Source: Bacteroidales bacterium
GTDB lineage: Bacteria; Bacteroidota; Bacteroidia; Bacteroidales; UBA3824
Assembly (NCBI GenBank): GCA_017417315.1
Contig: JAFPZK010000076.1
Location: forward strand, 1 to 46,400
Direction of reading: 5' to 3'
Length of the DNA stretch: 46,400 nucleotides
Under the pieces are notes generated by a model that had not been told where the DNA came from, ran no database searches, and saw only the letters and a program-made list of their open reading frames with translations. The position numbers and the translations under genes are program-made. Each line of letters starts with the position of its first letter. The first letter of the stretch is position 1. Below are positions 33,278 to 41,050 of the stretch, piece by piece.

Positions 33278-33371
33278 AAAAGTTTCTCGTATAGAAGAAA
33301 CTTTTTAGATAAAAATTTCTCGCATATAAGAAACTTTTAGGGTAAAAGTTTCTCCTATACAAGAAACTTTT
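33278..33371. repeat. Three phased 28-bp palindromes (operator array?)
   Basis: Units 33278-33305, 33311-33338 and 33344-33371 each have 10-bp arms (AAAAGTTTCT and AGAAACTTTT) around an 8-bp TATA-like centre. They are separated by exactly 5 bp, giving a 33-bp period. Only one arm position differs (unit 2). The third unit supplies the stop and last codons of the DUF3737 gene. The array abuts the -7 box of the DUF4143 gene. Confidence 0.8.
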
Positions 33372-34209
33372 TGACTTTTATTTTACAATTTGCGGGTTGT
33401 TTTATGTTTTCGTCAACAATAACCTCACCGATTGAATCCGCAATTATTTCGCCGGTTTTCGGATTTTTTACGCTCGTAATGTGTCCTGAAATTTGCGCTT
33501 TCACGGACGAATACTCAAAAGCCAAATCCGCATCTTCACGAAAACGGCAGTTTATAAGTCTCAGATTTTCAGCATAACAGAGCGGCTGCGTCTCCCCTAT
33601 TAGACAATTTACAAGCGTTACGTTTTTAGAATGCCAAGCCAAATATTCGCCGATAATTTCAGAGTCGTAAACGGTGATGTTTTCAGAGTTCCAAAACGCA
33701 TCTTTTGAATAAATTTTTGAATCCCTGATTTCAACGTTTTTGCAATACTGAAACGAATAATTGCCTTGCTGAGTGTAATTTTTGATTTTTATGTTGTTGC
33801 AGTGCATAAAAATATACGGGGCATTTTCAACTGTAACGTCTTCTAAATCAATATCATCACAATGCCAAAAAGTTTCACCGGCATCGGGAATTTGTACGTT
33901 TTTTAGTTTCAAACGTTTGGAATCGCGGAACATTTTCGGGGCTTCGATTAAGGTGTCCGACATTTCCAAATCGTTAGAATACCAAAGAGCCGCTCTTGCG
34001 CCGGACGTGAATTTACAGTTTCTGATTTTGAAACCATCCGTTATCCAAAACGGATATTTCCCTTCAAAAACGCAATTTTCTGCGGTGATGTTTTTAGTTT
34101 CTTTCAATGCGCTTTCGCCGGCGTGAACGCTCACGTTTTTTAATAACAAATCTGATGTATGATACAAAGGACGTTCGCCCTCAAATTCTTGATTTTCAAT
34201 TATTTTCAT
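33355..34209 (-). CDS. DUF3737 right-handed beta-helix protein
   Basis: A 284-residue protein made of about twelve turns of a parallel beta-helix (repeats such as NITAENCVFEG, FKIRNCKFTSG, VTLVNCLIGE). The DUF3737 start MKIIENQEFEGERPLY and repeated W/F.H/YS.N. segments match the family. The function is unknown; there is no signal peptide, so it is cytoplasmic. Its last residues (KKFLV) are read from a palindrome of the 33278-33371 array, a sign that the repeat grew into the gene end. A -7-like TTACTTTG lies 30 bp upstream of the ATG. Confidence 0.87.
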   Translation of the reverse strand: MKIIENQEFEGERPLYHTSDLLLKNVSVHAGESALKETKNITAENCVFEGKYPFWITDGFKIRNCKFTSGARAALWYSNDLEMSDTLIEAPKMFRDSKRLKLKNVQIPDAGETFWHCDDIDLEDVTVENAPYIFMHCNNIKIKNYTQQGNYSFQYCKNVEIRDSKIYSKDAFWNSENITVYDSEIIGEYLAWHSKNVTLVNCLIGETQPLCYAENLRLINCRFREDADLAFEYSSVKAQISGHITSVKNPKTGEIIADSIGEVIVDENIKQPANCKIKVKKFLV

Positions 34210-34251
34210 AAACCTTAACTTTAAATTATTTCATAGCGCAAAGTAACAAAA

Positions 34252-34299
34252 AAAATTGGTATTTTTCTTACCCGAATTTAGGAGAAAAATACCAATTTT
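34252..34299 (-). terminator. Intrinsic terminator of argS
   Basis: Perfect 17-bp stem (34252-34268 with 34283-34299) followed on the minus strand by eight T. It lies between the argS stop and the DUF3737 promoter. Confidence 0.85.
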
Positions 34300-34327
34300 A
34301 ATGCTTTTAAATTATAATAAGTAATTT

Positions 34328-36121
34328 TTACATTTTCTCTAACACGTTAATTCCCATCAAGTTAAGACATTTTTTAATCGTTCTGCCGACATTTTCAGCA
34401 AGAACAAGTCTGAACTCGCGTTTCAAACCATCTTCTTCGCCCAAAATCGAAAAATCGTGATAGAACTGATTGAACTGTTTGCTCAAATCGTAAACGTAAT
34501 TCGCAATTTGCGCCGGTGAACACATCTTACATGCCTCAGAAACCGCATTCTTGAAGTTAGCAACACTCTGAACTAAATTGCTTTCAACCTCCGAAATGTC
34601 TTCAAAATCCTTCGTCAATTCGCTGCGTGAAATGCCTTTTTCCGTCAACTTGCGGAAAATTGAGCGGATTCTCGCATACGTGTAAAGAACAAAAGGTCCC
34701 GTATTGCCGTTAAAATCAATACTTTCAGCCGGATTAAAGAGTATCGTTTTCTTGGGGTCAACCTTCAAAATAAAGTATTTCAAAGCCGCCATCGCAATCG
34801 TGAAAACGGTGTTATCCTGCTCCTCTTTGGTCATTTCGTTGAGTTTGCCGAGTTCTTCTGACGTTTTGCGGGCGGTTTCGGTCATTTCGGCAATCAAATC
34901 GTCAGCGTCAACAACCGTACCCTCGCGGCTCTTCATTTTGCCGTTCGGAAGTTCAACCATGCCGTATGAGAAATGTTTGATGTTTTCGCCCCAAGCAAAG
35001 CCGAGTTTTTTCAAAACCAATTTCAAGGCTTTGAAATGATAATCCTGCTCGTTGCCGACAACGTAAATGTGTTCGTCAAAGTTGAACTCACGGTGTCTTA
35101 ACGCCGCCGTTCCGAGGTCTTGTGTCATGTAAACAGTTGTGCCGTCGCCTCTTAACAAAATTTTCTTGTCCAAACCGTCCGCCGTCAAATCAATGAATGT
35201 TGCGCCCGTTTCGTCTTTTTGACAAATACCTTTTTGTAAAGCGTCCAAGACATATTGTTTGCCTTCGAGATAAGTTTCAGACTCGTGATAAATTTTGTCG
35301 AAAGTTATACCCATCAATTTGTAAGTAACGTCAAAACCGTCATAAACCCACGAATTCATTGTTTTCCAAAGGTTTACTGTTTCTTCGTCGCCGCTCTCCC
35401 ACGCTTGAAGCATTTTATGAGCCTCAACGATTGACGGTGCTTTTTGTTTTGCCTCGTCTTCGCTCATGCCCTGAGCCATGAGGTCTTTGATTTCCTGTTT
35501 GTAATGTTTGTCGAACTCAACGTAATATTTACCGATTAAATGGTCGCCTTTGATGCCGGAAGTTTCGGGCGTTTCGCCACTGCCCCATTTTTTCCACGCC
35601 AACATCGATTTACAAATATGTATTCCTCTGTCGTTGACGAGGTTAACTTTGATGACGTTGTTGCCGCCCGCCTTCAAAATCTTTGAAATCGAATCACCTA
35701 AGAAATTATTTCTCAAATGTCCGAGGTGAAGCGGCTTGTTGGTGTTCGGCGACGAAAATTCAACGACAACTTTTTTAGATTTATCGGTAACTGCCTCAAA
35801 ACCATAATTTTCGTCAGCGTTGATGTTAAGAAGCATTTCGGTAATAACGGCATGTTTCAACGAGAGGTTCAAAAAGCCTTTTACTACGTTGAATTTTTTA
35901 CATTCCGCCCAATTTTGCGAAATATAATTTCCCAAATCCTGAGCCGTGTCTTCGGGCTTCTTGCCCGAAAGTTTCAAAATCGGGAAAACCACGATTGTAA
36001 GGTCGCCTTCAAACTCTTTTTTCGTCTTCTGAATTTGAACCAAATTATCATTTAAGTCTTTGTCATACAGTGCTTTAACTGCATTAACAACTGTTTGTTT
36101 TAAACTTTCTTCTATTGTCAT
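34328..36121 (-). CDS. argS: Arginyl-tRNA synthetase
   Basis: A 597-residue class I synthetase that charges tRNA-Arg. The class signatures are SPNTNKPLHLGHLRNNFLGD near residue 123 (HIGH as HLGH) and GKMKSREGTVVDADD near 397 (KMSKS-type loop). An N-terminal tRNA-binding Arg-S domain precedes, and the DALR anticodon domain ends the protein (FNQFYHDFSIL to the C-terminus). Full length; the codons around the motifs look intact. It ends at a strong terminator and follows the porin gene by 20 bp. Confidence 0.96.
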   Translation of the reverse strand: MTIEESLKQTVVNAVKALYDKDLNDNLVQIQKTKKEFEGDLTIVVFPILKLSGKKPEDTAQDLGNYISQNWAECKKFNVVKGFLNLSLKHAVITEMLLNINADENYGFEAVTDKSKKVVVEFSSPNTNKPLHLGHLRNNFLGDSISKILKAGGNNVIKVNLVNDRGIHICKSMLAWKKWGSGETPETSGIKGDHLIGKYYVEFDKHYKQEIKDLMAQGMSEDEAKQKAPSIVEAHKMLQAWESGDEETVNLWKTMNSWVYDGFDVTYKLMGITFDKIYHESETYLEGKQYVLDALQKGICQKDETGATFIDLTADGLDKKILLRGDGTTVYMTQDLGTAALRHREFNFDEHIYVVGNEQDYHFKALKLVLKKLGFAWGENIKHFSYGMVELPNGKMKSREGTVVDADDLIAEMTETARKTSEELGKLNEMTKEEQDNTVFTIAMAALKYFILKVDPKKTILFNPAESIDFNGNTGPFVLYTYARIRSIFRKLTEKGISRSELTKDFEDISEVESNLVQSVANFKNAVSEACKMCSPAQIANYVYDLSKQFNQFYHDFSILGEEDGLKREFRLVLAENVGRTIKKCLNLMGINVLEKM

Positions 36122-36141
36122 TTTATTGAATTTGTGTTTCT

Positions 36142-37344
36142 TTAAAATCCTATCTGAACTTGAAGTTGAAGCAAATCATAATCGGGCTGATAATTGTTGA
36201 TTATCGTCGGAGGACCTTGCGGATTCGGTATAATAACCGGCTCTCCTGCCGTCATATTTTCCAAATCCGTGCGGGTGTACTGCAACTGAACCCTGCACCT
36301 GTTAAAAAACCAATATTGAAGCCCGATAACATATTTCGTCGATTTCAAATCTTCTGTGGTATTAAAGTTTATGAAATCATAACTTGCAACTGCATCAAGT
36401 GTCGAAAACAGCGGAATCGTCATCATGGCATATCCGCCTAAGGAATTAACATCGCCGTCTTTGCCGCCCATTATTTCGCCACGGAACGAAAACGGACGTT
36501 TTTTCCAATCACTCATAGGAGTTGTCGCAAACGTTTTATATTCTACGCCGAACGTCCAACGGTCTCTGTCATATTCCTCTCCCGCTTTAATATTTCGATT
36601 ATATGGCGAAATATAAGGTGCTGACGGAGAAAACCAGCAATAATCCGCTGCAACGCCTTTGCCCTTTTGTCCTGAGGTTACAAATCTTAAATTCGGCATC
36701 GGCGCATATTCGAGTTTTGCCTGAAAGTCTTTTTTATTGTTTTTATCAGTACAATTTACTCCTTGTCCGTTCCATATTCCGATTTCGTATTTGAAATGCG
36801 AATTGAATAATTCTCCTAAAATCATTGCGCCGAGATCCCTTCCGTACATAACTTTGCTTGCGAAAAGCGGATCTACCGTTCCTGCAAAAAAAGTCGTTGA
36901 CTGAGCCGTAACGTCAACAAGTTCTAAAATTGCAGGAGAATACGGATTTTCAAGACCTATTGAATTTTTCATCTGTCCTATCCTGATACTCAGACCTTTA
37001 CCTTTTGTTGCACGGAAAGTCGTGTAAAAATCCTGCAATTCTGACGGTAAGTCGTGAAAGAAGAAAAAATCCCACCGGTCAGAAACCTGAGCAAAAAGCG
37101 CGAAACCGGCACGTTTCATATTAAACGTATTTGTCTGAACCTCCATTTTATTGTTCCATTCGTAGCCGCCCTGAATATAACCGTGAATTTGCATTCTCTT
37201 GGTCAGCGGACCGAAAAGATTTTGCATTTGGGGGCGTAAAGAATCTGCATGCGGTACAGGTCTTCCGCCTTGATTTTGAGGTGGTTGTGCCATTGACAGA
37301 GCCGTCGTCAATGCCAAACCTAATGTTAAAAAAGTTTTTTTCAT
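36142..37344 (-). CDS. OprO/P-type porin-like outer-membrane protein
   Basis: A 400-residue protein with a signal peptide (LTLGLALTTALSMAQ) and a proline-rich mature start. A 16- to 18-strand-like barrel follows, for example MQIHGYIQGGYEWNNKMEVQ, FNMKRAGFALFAQVSDRWDF and YVIGLQYWFFNRCRVQLQYT. It ends in aromatic QVQIGF as outer-membrane barrels do. The N-terminal pattern RIGQMKNSIGLENPYSP is that of phosphate-selective porin O/P relatives in Bacteroidota. The substrate is not known. It lies between the Hint-domain gene and argS with short gaps. Confidence 0.8.
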   Translation of the reverse strand: MKKTFLTLGLALTTALSMAQPPQNQGGRPVPHADSLRPQMQNLFGPLTKRMQIHGYIQGGYEWNNKMEVQTNTFNMKRAGFALFAQVSDRWDFFFFHDLPSELQDFYTTFRATKGKGLSIRIGQMKNSIGLENPYSPAILELVDVTAQSTTFFAGTVDPLFASKVMYGRDLGAMILGELFNSHFKYEIGIWNGQGVNCTDKNNKKDFQAKLEYAPMPNLRFVTSGQKGKGVAADYCWFSPSAPYISPYNRNIKAGEEYDRDRWTFGVEYKTFATTPMSDWKKRPFSFRGEIMGGKDGDVNSLGGYAMMTIPLFSTLDAVASYDFINFNTTEDLKSTKYVIGLQYWFFNRCRVQLQYTRTDLENMTAGEPVIIPNPQGPPTIINNYQPDYDLLQLQVQIGF

Positions 37345-37376
37345 TAATAATTTGTTTTATAAATTTAACAATCCGT

Positions 37377-37919
37377 TTATTTTAGTTCCTCTGTTCCTGA
37401 CAAAATACCGTTGGCATAAAAAGCATCACCGAAAGATAGTTTGACAATTGTGTAAGTCATTCTCGCTTTCGAGGAAATGCTTGTGGAAACGAGTTTTTTT
37501 TGTCCTTTTGCTGACACAAAACTATCTCCGACTTCTATTTTTGAGACAATTCCGTAATCTTTGTAACTAACTGTTTTTGACGGATTTAGCGACGCCCACC
37601 CCTTGTTTGTCATAAACGGGTGATCATCCGTTGCCGTCAGCGAACTGCCGTCGTCAAAGGTATAAGTTACTAAATTTTTACGCTTCGTAAATGCCGTTTT
37701 TACTACGGCACCAATACTTTTTTCTTGGGTTAAAGTGTTAAAACACAATATTTTATCACCTTTTTTAATATCTTCCACATTTTTAACGGCTGTTTCGGAT
37801 ACGGCGATTTTTGTTCCTGCTGCAAAACAATAAACGTCAGCCGATTGCGCCTTTGAGGCAACAGCAAACGTTAAAAATGACAATGCTAAAAATGACAATG
37901 CTAAAAATATTTTTTTCAT
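37377..37919 (-). CDS. Exported stand-alone Hint (Hedgehog/intein-like) domain
   Basis: A 180-residue protein: signal peptide (FLALSFLALSFLTFAVASKAQ, with an internal 15-bp duplication) and a Hint domain as the mature part. Intein block A is CFAAGTKIAV starting at Cys31, and block B is TDDHPFM with the TxxH pair at Thr97 and His100. The C-terminal FYANGILSGTEELK keeps the FYANG strand but lacks the terminal His-Asn used for splicing. Family logic predicts N-S acyl shift or autocleavage at Cys31 at most, not splicing. Hint domains normally sit inside larger toxins; here it stands alone, with a mature start only a few residues before Cys31. It has its own promoter and is followed by the porin gene. 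Confidence 0.75.
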   Translation of the reverse strand: MKKIFLALSFLALSFLTFAVASKAQSADVYCFAAGTKIAVSETAVKNVEDIKKGDKILCFNTLTQEKSIGAVVKTAFTKRKNLVTYTFDDGSSLTATDDHPFMTNKGWASLNPSKTVSYKDYGIVSKIEVGDSFVSAKGQKKLVSTSISSKARMTYTIVKLSFGDAFYANGILSGTEELK

Positions 37920-37941
37920 AGTTTTATACAAATTCAGTTTG

Positions 37942-37949
37942 CAAATCTA
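37942..37949 (-). promoter_or_regulatory. -7 box (TAGATTTG) of the Hint gene
   Basis: Exact consensus on the minus strand, 22 bp before the ATG at 37919; divergent to the RluA-like promoter. Confidence 0.7.
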
Positions 37950-37981
37950 CGAAAAAAAATGCAATTATCAGAAAAAAATAC

Positions 37982-37989
37982 TAATTTTG
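37982..37989 (+). promoter_or_regulatory. -7 box (TAATTTTG) of the RluA-like gene
   Basis: Exact consensus, 14 bp before the ATG at 38004; it makes the in-frame ATG at 37959 unlikely. Confidence 0.7.
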
Positions 37990-38003
37990 TGCAAAAAATA
38001 TTA

Positions 38004-39590
38004 ATGAACGATAAAATTTTTCATATTTTTTCGCCGAAAGAACCAAAAACGGATACAGTTTTCAATAATCCGTTTTATTATCAGCCTGATTTACTGTGCA
38101 TTAAGGCTCAACAAAAAGTTTTGAACCATATAGAAGAAATTTCTGACGAAAATTTCAAAAAGGAAATTGAAAACGGTAAAATGTTCGGTGTTTTGATTGC
38201 AGAAAAGGACAATGAATTAGGTTTTTTGGCGGCATATTCGGGACAAATTTGCGGCAGAGAGAATCATGATTTTTTCACTCCGGCGGTTTTTGACTATTTG
38301 GACGAAAACGGTTATTTTAAGTCTCACGAAAGAGAAATTTCAGAAATTTCAAAAAAATTGACGTCTTCGGATTATTTTTCGCTTGTTAACCGAATTGAAG
38401 AAAAAAAAGCGGAAAACGAAAAACGCATTTCAGAATACAAAACTTTTATGTCATTAGAAAAGCAAAAGCGTGATTTTCAGCGCGAAAACGGCTCTGCGGA
38501 TTTAGAAAAACTCATAACAGAAAGTCAGTTTCAAAAGGCGGAATTAAAGCGTATGAAAGAAAAATTTTCTAATGAGTTGAATGTTTTAGAAGCAGAACTT
38601 TCCGTTTATGAAAATTTGAAAAAACTAAGGAAACAAAAATCCGACGCGCTTCAAAATTGGCTGTTTTCAAAGTTCGAAATGCTGAATTTTAAGGGAGAAA
38701 AAAAGTCGGTTTTAGAAATTTTCGGGACAATTCCTCCTGCCGGCACGGGTGAATGTTGTGCGCCGAAACTTCTTCAATATGCCTTTCTTAACGGTTATAA
38801 GCCGCTGAAAATAGCCGAGTTTTGGTACGGAAAATCCCCGAAAGGCGAAATCCGTAAGCACTTGAATTTTTATCCCGCATGCAATTCTAAATGCAAGCCG
38901 ATTTTAAATTTTATGCTTCAAGGTCTGAATTTTGAAAAAAATCCGCTCGAAAACCTACCTGAAAAACAACTCGAAATTATTTACGATGACGATTTTTTGA
39001 GCGTTGTTTTTAAGCCCGAAGGTATGTTAAGTTGTCCTGACAAAAAAAATCAGCAATCAGTTTTGTCTGTTATGCGCAAAAAATTTCCTGACAAACCTGA
39101 ATTAATGATTTGTCATCGTTTGGATTTGATGACCTCAGGGCTGATGATTGTTGCAAAAACGAAGCAGGTGTTTGTTGAGATTCAGCGGCAGTTTTTTCGT
39201 CATGAAATAAAGAAAACTTATTTTGCGGTTTTGGAAGGCGAGGTAAAAGAAAAAAGCGGAAAAATTTCTTTGCCGCTAATTGCCGATTTAACTGACAGAC
39301 CGAGGCAAAAGGTTGATTTTTTGTATGGTAAAGAGTCTATAACGGATTATGAAGTCATCAAAATTGAAGGCGGCGAAACGTGGATAAAATTTTTTCCGCA
39401 GACCGGCAGAACACATCAGTTGCGGGTTCATGCGGCACATTGTCAAGGGCTGAATGCTCCGATAAAAGGCGACGAACTTTACGGTGAAAAAAAATCCGGC
39501 AGAAGAATGTATCTTCATGCCGGACAAATTGTTTTTATTCACCCCATAACGGGCGAAAAAATGTCATTTGAAAAGGAAAGCGGTTTTTAA
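38004..39590 (+). CDS. RluA-family pseudouridine synthase with long N-terminal extension
   Basis: A 528-residue protein. Residues 310-525 are the catalytic RluA fold with the aspartate in CHRLDLMTSGLMIV near 370, PQTGRTHQLRVHA near 470 and LHAGQIVFIHP at the end. It modifies uridine in rRNA or tRNA; the target is unknown. The first 300 residues are an extension: an N-terminal domain (FLAAYSGQICGRENHDFFTP), a coiled coil (about 115-215) and a Cys-bearing part (GTGECCAPKLLQYAF). Forms of this length are common in Bacteroidota. The start at 38004 follows the -7 box. Confidence 0.87.
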   Translation: MNDKIFHIFSPKEPKTDTVFNNPFYYQPDLLCIKAQQKVLNHIEEISDENFKKEIENGKMFGVLIAEKDNELGFLAAYSGQICGRENHDFFTPAVFDYLDENGYFKSHEREISEISKKLTSSDYFSLVNRIEEKKAENEKRISEYKTFMSLEKQKRDFQRENGSADLEKLITESQFQKAELKRMKEKFSNELNVLEAELSVYENLKKLRKQKSDALQNWLFSKFEMLNFKGEKKSVLEIFGTIPPAGTGECCAPKLLQYAFLNGYKPLKIAEFWYGKSPKGEIRKHLNFYPACNSKCKPILNFMLQGLNFEKNPLENLPEKQLEIIYDDDFLSVVFKPEGMLSCPDKKNQQSVLSVMRKKFPDKPELMICHRLDLMTSGLMIVAKTKQVFVEIQRQFFRHEIKKTYFAVLEGEVKEKSGKISLPLIADLTDRPRQKVDFLYGKESITDYEVIKIEGGETWIKFFPQTGRTHQLRVHAAHCQGLNAPIKGDELYGEKKSGRRMYLHAGQIVFIHPITGEKMSFEKESGF

Positions 39591-40114
39591 CCTGCTGCTC
39601 CTTCTTCCTCAAAATAAGAGTTGTCGTAAGTCTGTACACCACCTTCGCTGTACGAAGTCGTTGTCGTCATAGACGATGATGTCTGCGTAAAAGTGGTTTG
39701 AGTTGCAGCCTCGGCAAGAGATTTGGTCTTGCTCTTATCAACAGCGTTGATATGGTGCATAACTTTTGCGCCGAAATAGAAAGCGACCATCATTTGGAAT
39801 GCCGCCATAAATTCGGGAAACTCTTGTTCAAACCCGACAATTCTTGCATTCGCCAATTCAATTACGACGGTTATGAACAAAAGCGACATCGTTAAAACAC
39901 CGCGAATCGTACCACGCGGCATATTGAATGTTTCGCCGTCGCAAGGGTTAGGATTGTCAACCGTCCAATCACCGAAAGTATACTTTCTGAACATTATCAC
40001 GATGAAAACCACCGAAATAATCATCCAAACCATTACCGGCAAGTAAATACTGAAATAGTATTCCGTCATGTGTTCCTTAAAATACGGAACGATTTCCATG
40101 TATTGATCTTCCAT
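39587..40114 (-). CDS. Small three-helix membrane protein, holin-like
   Basis: A 175-residue protein with three hydrophobic segments near residues 21-42 (YLPVMVWMIISVVFIVIMF), 70-88 (GVLTMSLLFITVVIELAN) and 100-118 (FMAAFQMMVAFYFGAKVM). Between them is the motif DGETFNMPRGTIRGVLTM, and the C-terminus is Thr/Ser-rich and acidic. The PRGTIRG before a membrane helix is seen in small uncharacterised membrane proteins of the phylum; I do not recognise a named family. It is the last gene of a four-gene run with an amidase, and its size and topology fit a holin, which is inference. The stop overlaps that of the convergent RluA-like gene by 4 nt. Confidence 0.6.
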   Translation of the reverse strand: MEDQYMEIVPYFKEHMTEYYFSIYLPVMVWMIISVVFIVIMFRKYTFGDWTVDNPNPCDGETFNMPRGTIRGVLTMSLLFITVVIELANARIVGFEQEFPEFMAAFQMMVAFYFGAKVMHHINAVDKSKTKSLAEAATQTTFTQTSSSMTTTTSYSEGGVQTYDNSYFEEEGAAG

Positions 40115-40159
40115 GATTTTTATTTGAGATTTTTTAAGTTTATTACTCTAATTTAGTTT

Positions 40160-40618
40160 TTAATCGTTAAACAAGAAATATCCTACCGCAACACCTAATG
40201 CCGCTCCGACTCCGATTCCGACGGTTGCCAACCTTGCTCTGCGGCGGTATTTTTTTGCCATTTTTCCGGCAGTTATAACGTCCTCCCTCGAAGTTTTAAG
40301 TTCTGTAACGTAGTAGTCGCGGTCGTTTTTCAGTATCGAAATCAACGAATCTTGCTGCGAGACAACCTCTTGCAGCGTATCGCATTTCTGAGAAAGCAGA
40401 GCGTTAGTCTCCTTCGAGATTCTATAAAGCCTGCCTGTTTCGATAACCGACCTCATTCTTGCGTCATTCATAACCCAAAGCGTGTCGTCAGTAGGTTTTA
40501 GTTCCAACTCCTGACCGGGTTTTACGCTTGTAAGAGTGATTTGCGCCGAAAGGTCTGCGGCAGAAAAAACTGCCAAAACTAACACCAATATCAAACGTAC
40601 TTTAATCATCTTTTTCAT
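40160..40618 (-). CDS. Exported coiled-coil protein with C-terminal membrane helix
   Basis: The product has 152 residues from the ATG at 40618. A signal peptide or N-terminal helix (LILVLVLAVFSAADLSAQ) comes first. An SLH-like start (PGQELELKPTDDTLWVM), a coiled coil (SKETNALLSQKCDTLQEVV to TAGKMAKK), a basic patch (KYRRRARLA) and a final membrane helix (TVGIGVGAALGVAVGYFLF) follow. The gene overlaps the end of the preceding gene by 17 nt, so translation is coupled. The layout of a periplasmic coiled coil fixed at the membrane recalls spanin-like proteins. The family is unknown. Confidence 0.6.
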   Translation of the reverse strand: MKKMIKVRLILVLVLAVFSAADLSAQITLTSVKPGQELELKPTDDTLWVMNDARMRSVIETGRLYRISKETNALLSQKCDTLQEVVSQQDSLISILKNDRDYYVTELKTSREDVITAGKMAKKYRRRARLATVGIGVGAALGVAVGYFLFND

Positions 40619-41036
40619 TGGCGTAATATAGTTTTTCAAATTCGCGTGAAATTTCATCGGAACTCATTTCTCTAACCGCTGTATGAACTGCTTCCTCTTC
40701 GGCGGTCTTGTTATTAATCTGAGTCGTCAAGTTATTAACCTGCGCTTTCAAATCATTGATTTCCTGTTCTTTGGCAGAAACTTTTGCATCGTATTCCGTG
40801 CGGTGTTCTTCATCATTAATCAAACCGTCTTTTGCCCTGTTGATGATGTCGTTAACGCTTTCCGGACTATTACGGTTGAAAAGTTTGTTTTTGATGAACA
40901 TATACGGACAAGCAAGGGCTGCAAAAAGAGCCGAAAGAGTCGATGATTTAAAATGCAGATAACCCGCCTCGTAGAAAATACCTATCGCAATCAGTGCGAC
41001 AAGTACTATAACGATAATTATTATCCACTTTTTCAT
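40602..41036 (-). CDS. Membrane protein with cytoplasmic coiled coil
   Basis: A 144-residue protein with an N-terminal hydrophobic helix (IIIIVIVLVALIAIGIFYEA) and a second weaker one (STLSALFAALACPYMFI). A coiled coil follows (KVSAKEQEINDLKAQVNNL and beyond) with an acidic C-terminus. No domain is recognised. It starts 14 bp after the amidase stop and overlaps the next gene, so it belongs to the amidase unit. The topology could suit a holin or an i-spanin-like role, but nothing in the sequence proves it. Confidence 0.55.
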   Translation of the reverse strand: MKKWIIIIVIVLVALIAIGIFYEAGYLHFKSSTLSALFAALACPYMFIKNKLFNRNSPESVNDIINRAKDGLINDEEHRTEYDAKVSAKEQEINDLKAQVNNLTTQINNKTAEEEAVHTAVREMSSDEISREFEKLYYANEKDD

Positions 41037-41050
41037 ATTGTATGTTTTTT

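Noticed and set aside
33278..33371. A short CRISPR array
   Set aside because: The repeat is a palindrome with 5-bp constant-length gaps; there are no spacers and no cas genes.
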